NCBI GenBank assembly: GCA_002633005.1
Contig: NMRA01000230.1
Location: 1-64,000, forward strand
Origin: Phoronis australis
Taxonomy: Eukaryota; Phoronida; Phoronidae
DNA: 64,000 bases
Direction of reading: 5' to 3'
The position numbers and the translations under genes were made by a program. The notes below the pieces were generated by a model that saw only the letters and a list, made by a program, of their open reading frames with translations, was not told where the DNA came from and did no database searches. Of the stretch, positions 38,427 to 49,881 are shown one piece after another. Numbering within the stretch: position 1 is the first letter of the stretch; every line of letters begins with the position of its first letter.

Positions 38427-38465
<39 letters not shown>

Positions 38466-38603
38466 TCGTTCGCGCGTGCATGCTCACGTGCGTGTGTCAG
38501 TTTGTCTTACCTATGTGTCTGAGTGCGATGACACTCGATCCAAAACAAGTGCAGTTGATTAGTACATATCCCGTTTTGTCTCTTAGGCCTATACGGGTTC
38601 TAG
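31153..38603 (+). CDS. Secreted C-type-lectin-like protein, copy 2 (four-exon model)
   Basis: Coding exons are 31153-31225, 35993-36152, 38281-38405 and probably 38587-38603, with GT..AG junctions and phases 1, 2, 1, giving about 124 residues. Exon 1 is identical to copy 1. Exon 2 reads MTYEDATVEC and ends TNIGL; exon 3 ends FDDTYPFICQC. By hand count, exon 2 differs from copy 1 at 7 bases, six codons all changing the residue, and exon 3 at 10 bases with five replaced residues and four silent changes. No stop or frameshift appears. Intron 1 is 4.8 kb, against 1.5 kb in copy 1, because of a 3.2-kb insertion. A GT microsatellite starts 9 bases after the exon-3 donor and could affect splicing. 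Calcium-binding motifs of classical lectins are absent, as in copy 1. Confidence 0.6.
32146..32457. mobile_element. 312-bp MITE of the CAGTGGCGGATC family, TSD TGTTC
   Basis: It starts CAGTGGCGGATCAGG and ends with a diverged complement (CCTTAATCCGGCTATG). TGTTC is present at 32141-32145 and 32458-32462. The interior has GC-rich tracts and no coding potential. Confidence 0.7.
33340..33398. repeat. CA microsatellite with one N
   Basis: The tract is CACACA with interspersed AAAC units; the N at 33340 marks an unresolved base. Confidence 0.9.
37131..37846. mobile_element. 716-bp transposon of the CAGTGGCGGATC family carrying a tRNA-like segment
   Basis: The left end CATAGGCGGATTTAGG and the complement of the right end CAGTGGCGGATCTAGG are TIRs. 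The flanks are CGACG (37126-37130) and CGACT (37847-37851), a 5-bp TSD with one change. The inverted paralog at about 14622-14640 has the empty site with a single CGACT, so insertion followed the duplication. C-rich tracts lie near both ends. A tRNA-like segment sits at 37553-37620. An incomplete relative lies at 49882-50370. Confidence 0.8.
37553..37620 (+). other. tRNA-derived sequence inside the 716-bp transposon
   Basis: An A-box-like GTGGTGTAGTGGTAGCG and a B-box-like GAGTTCGAGTC are about 35 bases apart, as in a tRNA gene or a SINE head. The acceptor stem does not pair, so it is unlikely to make a working tRNA. The copy at about 50035-50120 is expanded and more decayed. Confidence 0.55.
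38414..38462. repeat. GT microsatellite beside the exon-3 donor
   Basis: A GTGTGT tract starts 9 bases after the donor at 38406. The equivalent site in copy 1 (13975-14020) has only a short degenerate version, so the repeat expanded or shrank after duplication. Confidence 0.9.
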
Positions 38604-40791
38604 GCGCTCAAAAGTTTTGATTTGATTTCGTTCATTCACGGTCACCTACATCCATTCGGCTTCAAAGAAGAAACATGTAAAGTAATTAGCATCTCACGAA
38701 GAGTCGTCCTTAACTCTATGCCCTGATATCTGTTTATAATTCCAGGGGATACGAAAGAAAAAAAAGAGAAGGCCTTGTTTCACGGCGAGAGAAAATGGGG
38801 TCGCAAGTAAGCAGACACCAGTAGAAGCTAACTGTGCCAGTCCCAAGCAACCCTCTTTCCCTCGCCCATAAAATCTCGATCCATTCCATTTGGGAGCTCG
38901 TAAATACTAGTTGTATGAATTGAAATCCGATCGGTCAAACCTTTAATAACACAAAAATTAACAGATGCGTACGAATTTAAGGAATGGAACTGAGTCCCAG
39001 ATCTGTAACACATACGTTTACAAATAAAGTTTAGCTTTAAGCTATATCAATAAGCAGTTTCGGAGTAACTGTATCGAGATATTGAACACGGCTTTGGCTA
39101 ATTAACAGTTGTTTACAACGACTTTTCCATCTAGCGCTCAGAAAGAACATCATCAGGCCGTAGGCGTAGCTCTGACTTGTTCGTCATATGATCATACTTC
39201 CCTTTTCGTGTGTATCCAGATATTATTCGATGTCATACACTCTGTGTCAAAAATGGATACTGCAGTTATTCATTCATTTTTGATGGGTGGTCTTTCACCA
39301 TAGTCACTAGCATGTAATTTTCCCTATGCGGGAGTCACGCTTGCTAGATTTGCACATTTTCTAAGAAGTTTCAAACTTGTTTCAAACTCTTGAAAAGAAG
39401 ACAAGTTATCTCGCTTTGGAACAGCTCGTTATATAGAAATAGTTTACTTGTGTGACTTATAATGACGAATCCTTTTAAGGCCTATCGGGTCATAAATTAA
39501 TCCGACACTTCAGAAATAATATGTACTGTAATCGTTAAATTATCATGTTTGTCTGCAGCTAATACTCGGTTGTGTTATTAAGTGTGACCTCAATATGATT
39601 CCGCAAATATAACTACAATGGAAGGCAATGACTTTGTAATTGTTTTGTCTACTCTGGGGTCTTACCCGAAGGCAAACCATAAAAAATGTATCCACATACG
39701 TCCACGTCACCAGTGTCCCGTTTCAAGAAACTTTTCTTCCGTAATTTAGACCGAAATCAGACTAACATTAAACCAAAATCTCTCAGCAACGTTTCATGAA
39801 ATTTCTTTTAAAACCAAAATTAAGACCGAAATCGATCTAAGCTGAGACCGAAAGTTACCATGGCTACGGAGTAGACTCAAGATTGAACTTTTGGTCTGAA
39901 TGACCAACATTTATCACTCTCAGCACCTTAAACTGCTGAGGAAAAAATTTCGTTGATATTTTCATAATCTAATGTCGCTATAAACACTATCAAACTGGAG
40001 ATCGTTTGCTTCCGATAGGTTAGTACCGGCAACGCGACTCGTTGAGACAAGGCAGTGGGGCTTACCTTTACATGTAATACGATATTTTCCAGCCATTCCA
40101 GGGTATTGTTCTAAAACCCCTCGACACCCAAACCCCACGACCCCGTCGACCCACAACCCCCACCACCACGATCCACAACACCCTCGACACACGACCTGTG
40201 GCAAAAGGTTATCTGCGCTTTTTACGCATATTGAGTCACTGTATGACTTTCGAATAAGACTGAGCTACACGCGATTCTGCGCTGGCTCAAGTCTCGTAGT
40301 TAAAAACAGAAACTGAAGTAAGAACATGATCTGAAATAGCAGATTGTGAGCGTGCTATCCTTGTCAAGGAAATTGTTCCACGAACGGCTACCAATGGCCC
40401 CCTTTCTCTAAACTTAGGGAGATAGAACGTTGACGTGAATGGTCATAATTTTTCATTTCTGTTATTTGCTTTCTGCTGTATAGTCGTTTACAATAAACTA
40501 AATGTAGCTTTGAGATACTATTTTAGTAACAGTTTGCCTTTGAAACTGTATTTACCGATGAAATTACATATTCGTCGTTTCCTGGCCCTTTCCCCAAAAA
40601 GCTTGGATCTGCCATTTACTGAAGAGCAGACTGACGAGTCGATTGCACTCTGCCAGGAACGACATTTGTAAGGTTGATAGGTCTTCAGTTTGATTTGGTC
40701 GCGCTGTTGTTTTCGTTTTTGGCTTTCAAACTTGCCGAATCGATTCTCTTAATTGCGAAAGAAAAAACAGGTGAAGGCCAGCTGAGCGCAT

Positions 40792-41197
40792 GATCACCAC
40801 TTCCCTGCAGACAGTCGACTAAAGTCAACATTAGACTCCGAAAGCAAATTTCCTACCAAATTCAAAAATGTGGTCCAAAAGTACTGTCAACCAACTAGTT
40901 TTTATTTGCAAATGTGGCTTGTTTGAGGGCTACCTGAAATCGCGGCCAATTTTTCAGTTGCTACACAGCAATGCACAACTGCAAGAGGGGGCCACCATTT
41001 TGAAGAAGAGTGCAGCTACAGCCGAGAAAGTGCCCTTTTTGATTTTCAGCATGTTCACAAATACAAACAAACCAAATTCACTTGACTTACATACAACACC
41101 TAACTAAAAATGCCCCCAAGCCTGGCCTACCCCTAGATTTTAATATTTTTGGGAGTGCAAACTGGCCACGGCCGCAGTCTAACTGTTCAGTGCCACC
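40792..41197 (+). mobile_element. PIF/Harbinger-like element, copy 4, left-truncated
   Basis: It has the right TIR with TAA after it, but its left 260 bases are missing and replaced by the inversion junction. Confidence 0.65.
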
Positions 41198-41430
41198 TAA
41201 ACAACCTGGATATTAAATCTTAAAACTGTGTTGGTAATGAACCACAGAGACGTAGAAAAATACATCAGAGAACAAGTCAATGCACCAAAGAGTTGTCTGA
41301 CGAAAGGGTATAAGCTTTTTTTGGAAAACTAGGTTCGAAACATGAAAAGTAAATATGACCCCAACTGCGGCGAAAGTAGTGTTACGTATTAGGTATTATG
41401 CTGAATGCAGGGTTACGTTTCTTCTTGTAA
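40792..41430. repeat. Direct copy of 19230-19910 at the right inversion junction
   Basis: It abuts the inverted block at about 40790, where sequence equivalent to 11764 stops and sequence equivalent to 19230 starts. It includes a truncated Harbinger-like element (40792-41197) followed by TAA. Confidence 0.8.
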
Positions 41431-41529
41431 ACTGTCGATAAAAAATGCTTTCTACACGAACCAGGTCATCTGCTTGCATTGTTGAGGAGTTGAAGATGTA
41501 TTCGACAGTGGTGGCTCATCGCATTTTTC

Positions 41530-41790
41530 TCTCATGTTCAATTAGATAAATCCACGGCTAGATGGTAACAAATGACAGAGGTCCACAAAAATGCTGTAAA
41601 ATAAGATTAAGGTCCTTTGAAGACACATGCTGGAATAAAGGTCCCCAATGACTTAATTAAGATTTTTCTGTAGGAGTCACGTGACAACATGTGAAACCTG
41701 CCTCAAGTACGTTTAATGACCTTTGCGATAACGCATGATACTTTTAGAAAAAATAAAAAACAAAACCAATATTGCGGGCAAGCGATCATC
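41530..41790. repeat. Direct duplicate of about 55910-56225
   Basis: Both hold GGAGTCACGTGACAACATGT and, 90 bases later, ACAAAACCAATATTGCGGGC. Divergence is moderate. The longer open frames in the 56.2-kb copy are not kept here. Confidence 0.7.
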
Positions 41791-42609
41791 AGTTAATGGA
41801 AAACCACAGTTATCATATACATGTATTGACAATTGGTATGCACTACGCCTGTAGAATTAAGGAGAGCTCATTTTGTAGTTGTTCAAACACGATACTTGGA
41901 TTTATGAAGCTTTAACTACAATTCTAGTTATTTTTGTAAATGGCCACTTTTTGCCACTACACCAGACTTGCCATCTTTTGTTACGATACCACAGCTTAGT
42001 GAGCATGATACGTTTAAAATTAAATGCAAACTACCTTTACGCAATGAAACTACAAAAAATATAAAGTTCGTCATCAGGTTTGTCTTTATGGTGCATTGAA
42101 TTACGGCCTATTCCATGCGTTGATTTGACTTTTGGTGACAGCCCTAGACCTACCGGAACTACCGTAACTACTTGCCTAGGATAAGATTAGTATGTGCCCG
42201 AGCTACGAACCTGATTTTTTCAATCAAAATATTTCACTCGAAGATTAGAAAAGTATAAACAGTGCTATCAACTCAACCTACTTTACTTAGAGAATACAAT
42301 CAGATGTGACCTACTGTTCATTTGGCGGAATTTAGCAGACGGCAGAATAAAAATATCGGCAAATCTTCACTGATTTTGTTCGAAATATCCTGAAATCTAT
42401 GACATCGTACAGATAATTCGACTTTAAAGTCCTGGTCTCACACGTTGTTAACCCTTATTACATGGTTAGAGGATGTTCTAAGGATCCAAGAAGTACCTAT
42501 CCCATAACTAATACACGATACGTACTCGAAAAAAGTTTAAATTAACGCGCCACTCAAGATTCGCACCCGCAGAACAATCGCCATTTTGTACTTGCCGCGA
42601 ACCCGGAAG
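41791..42609. other. Unassigned region
   Basis: No gene or repeat that I can support. Confidence 0.4.
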
Positions 42610-42975
42610 TACAATTCATTCAGGAACCCAGGCTAAGAAAACGCCGTCAGTGTGAATGGACGAGTGCCTGTTACTAGCCTGCAAACGGGGATAAAATAAT
42701 GGACAGCGCGCCTTAATTTTGATAAAATCAAAATACAGACAATTTTATCGAATTTGCTGAAGAAATGTGTCGCATAAATTTTGACAGAAATTATTTACCG
42801 GACTCGGGACCGCAGCCTATTGGACTCGGTGCGGATCGAGACAAGACACTGACGAACGGTAAAGGCATGCGGTTGCAAGCTGTTTTGTCGAAGTAAAATG
42901 TTCAAATCATAAATGCTATATACATGTATATTCAAAGGTAGTTTCAGACACTCGCATAAAATTACGCGCTGGTTA
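42610..42975. repeat. Segmental duplication block E, right copy
   Basis: Direct, diverged copy of 6125-6500; see that entry. Confidence 0.7.
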
Positions 42976-43218
42976 ATCCTGTGTCACACTGCCGCGGCAG
43001 CACTTAGCTGGCCTCAGTGCCAGCTACCAGTATGAAGACTACCGTCAAAATACAGCTAGCTTGTTTGTAGGCCCATACAGCTTTGGGCCAAGGTTACCCT
43101 TAAGCCTACCTGGTCGCTGGCCACAGCGCTCGCTCAAACGAGGTTTATTCAGAACTTGGGTACTTCTGGCTAACTGTGCAAAGTTGTTGGTTTCCAACAG
43201 AGATTTTCCCAGACTTTG

Positions 43219-43612
43219 TATGAGCGCACCAAGCGTAAAAAATGGGGGCTGCAGGGGCGGATCCAGGATTTTGAGTAAAGGGGGGGGGCAGGACACAGGA
43301 TTAGCCAGGAATTTCTCTTTAGACATTCGCACCCCCAAACTGCCAAATGTAATCTGGGAGAATTTTAGGGGGGTCATGGCCCCTTGGCCCCCCTCTAAGT
43401 CCGCCACTGGGCTGGAATTTTTGGGAATATCTATCTTTTACTATAAGATTCACTGGGTATGTTCAAAGTTATGAATTGCAGATGCTAAATTTTGGTACTT
43501 CCTGTCTTCTAGTGGACTATCGTCTCGTTTTCTACATTCGTCGGAGTTCGTGCTTCTCTGACTGAGTCAGACCTTTTTCCATTTCTCCAAATAGGGGGCT
43601 CGTTGGAGCACA
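43219..43612. mobile_element. Decayed MITE related to 1551-1744, itself carrying a 158-bp MITE
   Basis: The right part (about 43495-43612) resembles the interior of the 1551-1744 element, with a pyrimidine-rich stretch then a GGGGGCTCG tract. The left end resembles its GCGCACC terminus. The outer boundaries are uncertain. Confidence 0.35.
43252..43409. mobile_element. 158-bp MITE of the CAGTGGCGGATC family, TSD GGCTG
   Basis: It begins CAGGGGCGGATCCAGGA and ends with the complement of CAGTGGCGGACTTAGA. GGCTG is duplicated at 43247-43251 and 43410-43414. A 149-bp relative with the same interior lies at 54866-55014. The overlapping open frames on both strands are fortuitous. Confidence 0.8.
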
Positions 43613-45615
43613 TCAGTATGACAAGTCCAATGCAAAATCTTATCATTTTTTATTAATTAAGAAAAAATGATTCAACCTTTGAACATAATAAGTAACTTAA
43701 AATACACAATACTTTGCAACATTTAGCATTACGAACACTATTCAACAGCAAACGTTTCCACGATGTGAAAGTGGACATACATGTAACTATTACCATGGTG
43801 ACCGAATAGTGTTTCCTTACACCAGAATTTGACAAGCATGATTAAAAAATATGAAGTTGCACGGAACAAGAATTGGAGGCTTGAAGCTTCACAATCCAAC
43901 ATAGCTTATTTCTCAAAATTAAGATTATTCATAATGTTGACTTGATAACCTGAGTTAAGAAGCAATAAGTTACAAAACATGACTTGAAAGCAATTGAGAC
44001 TTAAAATTTAGAAAAATATGAATCATTTTGTGACACCTAATCAAGCCTTGAACAGCAGTTGATAGTCAAACAAAAAACCTTTCAAAATTATTTCAACTAT
44101 TGTTTTAGCTTAGTGTAAGATCACCTGAATGGGAAATTCACAGTAAAATAATTCGAATTATCTTATATTTTGCACCAAAAATCACGAAAATTGAACAAAG
44201 TTCCTTTTTTGTAGCAACGTTTGTCAAAATGTATCAACGTTAAATCTTCACAAATTACAAAGTAACAGGTTGAACATGCCTTCCAGTTCAACAAAAGACG
44301 CCATGTTGTCGGTGCCGCCAGACATGAGACAAGTCCAACGGGAATTGTTAGCACATGTATCACTTAATGAGTAACAACTGCGAGGCTGAAATTTGGTGAA
44401 CACTGTTGAATCGTGCAGAATAGTTAGTAAAGGTATGTCTCACTAAAATTCACCGTAAATTGTTGGCGAAAACAATTTACACAAAGTTTTAAACTCGTAA
44501 CTTTTACCGCTGTCCTCCAATATGGCCAACACGATCCAAGCAAAGTGACCTAAATTTCGCCACAAAAATTGCAATAACTTTACAGTGCTTGCCCCGATTT
44601 TGATACTTTTTCGTTTTTTACTGAGTAGAATGCACTACCTTTCCGATGATAGCAAAGCACTTTTTTAAAAGGAGAAAAAATCAAAACGGAAAAAATTGGT
44701 TCGACGCATATTGGTTCCTAGGTTCGACCGCCCTACGTAAGGAACTAAACACCAATGCTATTTTAACATAATATGTACGTGTAACATTCCAAAAAAATTC
44801 AACTACCACTAACTACAAACTATAAATACACTAAACACACACACGAATCACGAGATATTATTAATAAAACCAAATAATGAAGAGTTTTCTAGCAAGCGAT
44901 AGCACATTTAGTTACAAGGAAAACATGGCGATGTTCAGGAGAAGTTCCTGAACTGATGAGCCGGAATATCCGAGTATTGTCGTACTCCCACAGTTTTCAT
45001 TCCCCGGGTCCACAGGCTTCATAGTTCCGATAACTTAGCGTCGTGGCCGAGGCGTCCGCAGATTTTCAGTGCCAGTGTCTTTAACACCGGGGACCTGATC
45101 CTATTCAAAGGTGTTGGTGTTATTGCAACATTATTGCATCGAGTTTCACATTTTACCTTTTGTGTAAAATATTTATGTTATGGTTTCAGACATCACGACC
45201 ATCATTTGCTATTCATTTTTAAGCATAGGGTATTTTCTTCAGCTTATCGAGGTCCTCATGATAAGTTCGAAAGCTTTTGTCAAATCTTTTACTTTTCGTC
45301 TTTAAACTTTTCTACCACTGAAAAATGGACATCAGCATCTGCTTGTCAGCTCACAAATGGACGATAAAACAGTTATTGTATGGTGACTACGATCTATTAT
45401 TCTTATATTACAACCATTAAATTATCCTTTAACAACATTTCGTTACATAAGCTTATTCAAGCGAAATGTGTATACTTCAGTAAAAGTTTGGAGTCAATAT
45501 TCAACAATGTAATGGGTCTTCAAAAATCTTATGACGGATACATGTGGTGTTCTCTACATTCGCATTACAAACGTTTCTACTTCGGATCCTGGATCACCAA
45601 TAGGGTTTGCACCTA
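43613..45615. other. Unassigned region
   Basis: No gene model, tRNA or repeat is supported across this AT-rich stretch. Confidence 0.4.
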
Positions 45616-45624
45616 GGAGAGGGT

Positions 45625-45785
45625 GAGGCTGGGTTTGAGCTCTGAACTCCCGTTTGGGAAGCGAGTTAAAATCCCGGCTTTACTGGCCGACAATCGAGCA
45701 TTGCACAAAGGTGTCTCCTACTGCCCTGAGCTCGGTCTTGCTAGTGAGTAAGTGAAGGTCTGTATGTAAGCGAATAAATAAAAAC
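45625..45785 (+). mobile_element. tRNA-related SINE, copy 1
   Basis: It shares with 50704-50935 a head containing TGAGCTCT and CCCGTTTGGGA, followed by GACAATCGAGC, TTGCACAAAG, CCTACT and TGAGCTCG, ending in an A-rich tail. The head looks tRNA-derived but is too decayed to assign to an amino acid. Confidence 0.55.
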
Positions 45786-45869
45786 TCCTTCGGAATACTC
45801 AACTTTGAGTGTGAAGTGTAAAGAAGTGAGAGAAAATCTATGACACCTGACCAAAGTATACCAAATCTC

Positions 45870-46640
45870 CTGTTATGTTTGGAACTATGAGATACAAACG
45901 CGTGACCATCCCAATCTAACTGCCAATCAGACAATTCCACTTCCGAACTTCAGCTTTCCTGCATCGACATTCTTTAAGGAATCTAAACATGACTTTTTTC
46001 ATTGTACAATCCCCCGGAATTGAAAGTAATACCCGAAACCTTTATCCACAGGCTGAGATTAGTTGTTCTAAACCTAATTTGTAAGCTCGACGTGAGTGTG
46101 GCTCGAGATAAAAATGCTAAAATAAGAAAACCTTGTGAGTGCGACGCGAGATTAATCAGGGCATAAAAGTTATACGCCGTATAGCAGCAATAACGTCGCA
46201 TTATCACACGTCACGTTGTTATTGTTGAACAATAAACCTGACGACATGCAGCAATCACACTTATCCATCGGAAAATTTTGAACTCTTGTGTAACCCAGCC
46301 CAGATGTTTAGTGATGGCGCGCACTGTGTCTGCAACTAATGTGATGCGAATTGAACCTAATAAAAATAGAAATGCATATCACAGTTTCATTTGTTTACAG
46401 GAATTGAACATGTTCTGATCCAGGTAGCAGCAGGGGCAATTTACCACTGGAATTTTTCACAAATTAAAAATTTTGTTGTGGTCTGACAGCGGTTAGACCT
46501 ATTGTAGGCCTACGCACCCGGGGAGTTCAGTGGTACCCGGCTGCATGAAACAGCCCCGGATAGGAACTCAACTAAGTTCCTTAAATTAATCTACTGCGTA
46601 TTTCTGGGCTTGTGAAAACACTGCTTGTCCTTCCTTACGC
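45870..46640. repeat. Segmental duplication block D, right copy
   Basis: Direct, diverged copy of 4455-5170. It ends where the fold-back element begins at about 46660. Confidence 0.75.
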
Positions 46641-46669
46641 TTGAATTTGAACTAATACAGGAGGTTGGA

Positions 46670-48900
46670 CGTATTGTCTAAATGACTAAAGGTTAGGACT
46701 ATTATCAGTGTAGGGTTTCGAGGAAAAGTTTTTGTTGACGTTATACCCAATTTAATGCCCTAAATTATTTCGAATTGAAAATCTACTTTCGATTCGAGAA
46801 CCGGCAAAGTCAGTATACTGACAGTGCAGGGCGACTTACCAGCACATTTGAAATGATATTTTCTAGACATACGTGTACCAAAGACCGTACCTATTGGTGT
46901 TTGGCCATATCAGGGTCGTCTAAGACAAACGAGATCCCAATTGTATTCAAAATGTAAATAAATTCTCTTTTTGAACTGTTTCAAGTCCAACATTATTCTT
47001 GAAACCGTATTTCACAGACTGCCCTTACATTCTTGTGAATTTTCGACAGGAGGCGAAAGCGTAGTTTGTATGCTCACCTGCATCGAAAACTGACTTAATT
47101 TCAATTTAAGTTAAGACCAAAGACTAAAATTGGACTTTGCGTTCATGAAACAGTTTCTTTTTTAATTTTCGCCTTTGGTCTTAATTTAGTCCAAATTTTG
47201 GTCTTAACTTAGGCCTTAAGCCTAAAGTCAGTTTTAAAGAAGCAAACCCCAAAAATTAAGTTATGACCGAAGAAGAAAATTCAGGAAAAATGTTCCACCA
47301 ACGCTAAGTATGTTTTTTGTCTTCGGTCTTAACTTGAACAGAAATTAAGTCTAGTTTTGACACAATTGAGCATACAAACTACGGTTTCACCACATGTAGC
47401 GAATTCACAAAACTAATTGTGCCGGTGTAGTGAAAGACGGTTTCAAGGACAATCTTGGTCTAAAAACTCAAAACGAGGTAAGGATTGTGAATTTGTTCAC
47501 ATGAGGTCTTGGAATGGCTGGAAAAATATCATGTCACATGTGTACCGGGTAAGGTCCACTGCTATGTCTCTACGAGTCAATGCCGCTTTGCCGGTACTAA
47601 CCAATCGAAAGCAAGCAATGCTAAATTTGGCATTGTTTATAGCAACTTTAGATGATGAAACTATCGACGAAAATGATTCCTCAGTTATTTAAAGTGATGA
47701 GAGTATTGAATTTTGGCCATTTAGACCCAAAGTCCAATCTTAAGCCTACTTCGTAGAATGCTAACTTTCAGTCTTACATGTAGCTTTACCGATTTCGGTA
47801 AGTTTGGCTTTAGAAGAAATTTCAGGACACCTGGCTAAGACATTTTGAGTGGAAGTTGATCTAACAGAAAACGTTTCATGAAGCGGGACAGTGGCGAAAT
47901 GGGTGTATGTGGATACACTTTTGATGGCAAACCCCAGAATAAACAAAATAAGTACAAAGTCTTCGCTTTCAATCGTAGTTATATTTGCGGAATCATGTTC
48001 ATTGTCACACTTTGTAACATCACCAAGTCTCAGCGGCAGAGCAGACATACATGATGTTTTAACGATTACAGTACATGTTATTTCTGAAGAACCGGATTAA
48101 TTTGTGACCCTCTAGCATTTGAAAGGATTCACGATTATAAGACACACAGATATATAACGTGCTGTTTAAGAACGCGATACCCCGTCTCCTTTTCAAGAGC
48201 TTGAATTAAGCTTGAAAACATCTTAAAAAGTGTGCAAATCTAGCAAGCGTGACTCCTGCTTTAGGAAACTTACACTTCAGTGGCTATAGTGAAAGATCAT
48301 TCATCAAAGAAAAAACAAAATACAGCATCAATTTTTTTACGCAGAGAGTAAGACAACGAAATTTATCTCGTTACACGCGAAAGATGAAGTTATCTCCCCG
48401 GACATGCTCATATGATGAACAGGTCGGAGCTAGGCCTACTGCCTGACGATTTTCTTTTTGAGAGCTAGATTGGACGTTGTAAACATCTGTTAATTAGCCA
48501 AAAATTGGTTAGATATCTCGTTACAGTAACAATGATGTTGCTTATTGATGTAGCCTAGTTAAACTTTATTCTTAAACACGTTTTTAAGCATCTGTTAATT
48601 TTTGTAGGACGTAACTCTTGACCGCTCGAATTTCAATTCATCCATCTGGTATTTCCGAGCTTCCAAATGGAACGGATCGAGTTCTTATGGGAGATGGAAA
48701 GAAGATTGCTTGAGACTGTGTCGGTGAACTTCTGCTGTCGTCTGCTTACCGGAAACCCCATTTATTCTCGATGTGAGACAACGCAATCTTTTTTTCTTCT
48801 TTCGAATCCCCTGGAATTAAAAAAAATATCAGAGCAAAGGTTTAAGGGCCACTCCTCGCGAAATGACGATCACTTGACATGTCAGTCTCGTCTCAGCCTC
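46670..48900. repeat. Old third copy of the 10727-13850 region
   Basis: Landmarks appear in the same order as 10727-13850: a complete short fold-back element (46670-47895), the segment at 47900-48100, and the segment at 48250-48860. Divergence is far higher than between the other two copies. After 48900 the homology is interrupted and resumes at about 50380. The lectin-like exons are not present in this copy. Confidence 0.75.
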
Positions 48901-49172
48901 AAGATGGCGCTGGTCGCAACTGTCCGGCCTAGTACACCGGCACAATCGTTTTCCGGTTTTTTTGTTTCTTTAATCCTCCGCATATTTTTCGGTAGAACGT
49001 CCCCACTGCCAGGCATTCGAGCCTCCCTAGATTTTTGCCTGAATGCGTGCATCCAACCGAGCTTTGCGCGATTGCCAGAGAAAAAAAAGTGTTAGGCATC
49101 ACCCTTGTCACGTCCGCGTGTGTGGGTGGGCGCACATGGTCACCAAGCGGTGCAAAAACATGCAGCTTTCGG
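48900..49172. other. Unassigned sequence left of the LTR
   Basis: It is not homologous to the block C copies. It does not look like a primer-binding site or a retroelement coding region. Confidence 0.35.
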
Positions 49173-49852
49173 TGTGACGATAGACTGAAGACTTGTTCTA
49201 GTTAAACCTTTATTAATCTCGACCGTACGTTCACAAGCCTACTTAAACAAAACGTCCGACGTAATGTCTGTCCTATGCTCCAGCCAGTGCTACGAAGCCT
49301 TGACTTGTGTTGAACCTCTGAGACACCTTCAGAAACCGTTACACTCGTTGATTCAATAACCCGCTGCCTTTATAGCTGGCTCGTAAATGACTCTCGCTGT
49401 AACTGCTAATTCTCTTTAGTGTAACTCAACTATAACTCCAACTGCTGAACTCTTGAACTGCTTGGCTCTGTTCTTTTTAACTGACTCATACAAACCCGTG
49501 CTTGGGTATTTATAGACTAATGCAATGTTCTAGAACTTTTCATCAATTCAAGCACATGCCAGAACTTTCTCGAATCCACCCAATCATTCTACAGACGTAC
49601 ACTAAGTCTCTAGAATATTCCAGACTGCATTAATTACTGACATGCTAGAATCTTCTAGAAAGCTCCACGCTATACTGCAGTAAACAAATTACATCACTGT
49701 ACTGAACTCAGTCTTTTAGAAAGTTCCATACTAGTGTGCAGACGGTAAACAAATTACATCATCACTGTACTTCACTCAGGGGTTATGTCAATCAAACAAA
49801 ACAACAAAACAAAACAATACAACTAAAAACAGTGTCAGTCTATATTCTGACA
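49173..49852 (-). mobile_element. Probable solo LTR of an LTR retrotransposon
   Basis: Read on the minus strand it starts TGTCAGAATATAGACTGACA and ends near TCGTCACA. It has a TATA-like CTATAAATAC at 49517-49508 and an AATAAA at 49214-49209 some 40 bases before its end, the layout of U3-R-U5. No TSD, primer-binding site, gag or pol is visible. The length of about 680 bp suits a Ty3/Gypsy-type LTR, which is only inferred. Confidence 0.5.
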
Positions 49853-49881
49853 CCCCTTATGATATCCTAGATCCGCCACTG
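49853..49881. mobile_element. Right-end stub of a CAGTGGCGGATC-family transposon
   Basis: The last 29 bases match the end of the 716-bp element at 37846, with TGATATCCTAGATCCGCCA before the terminal CTG. The rest of that copy is missing or displaced by the LTR. Confidence 0.6.

Larger units (their letters stand above)
29050..40790. repeat. Segmental duplication block C, copy 2 (inverted)
   Basis: It is the reverse complement of 11755-19720 plus two insertions. It lies between two direct-orientation pieces of the same original unit: 27882-28880 on the left and 40792-41430 on the right. This implies a direct duplication followed by inversion of the middle. Confidence 0.9.

Noticed and set aside
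38267-38620. 117-codon plus-strand frame
   Set aside because: It is lectin exon 3 read on through its donor into the GT microsatellite of the intron.
39559-39582. Alternative terminal exon after a CTGCAG acceptor
   Set aside because: The acceptor exists only in copy 2; copy 1 and the old third copy lack it.
43061-43474. 137- and 120-codon frames on opposite strands
   Set aside because: Both run straight through a 158-bp MITE with TIRs and TSD.
44952-44985. CTGATGAG hammerhead-ribozyme-like core
   Set aside because: The required GAAA after stem II is missing and stem II does not form.
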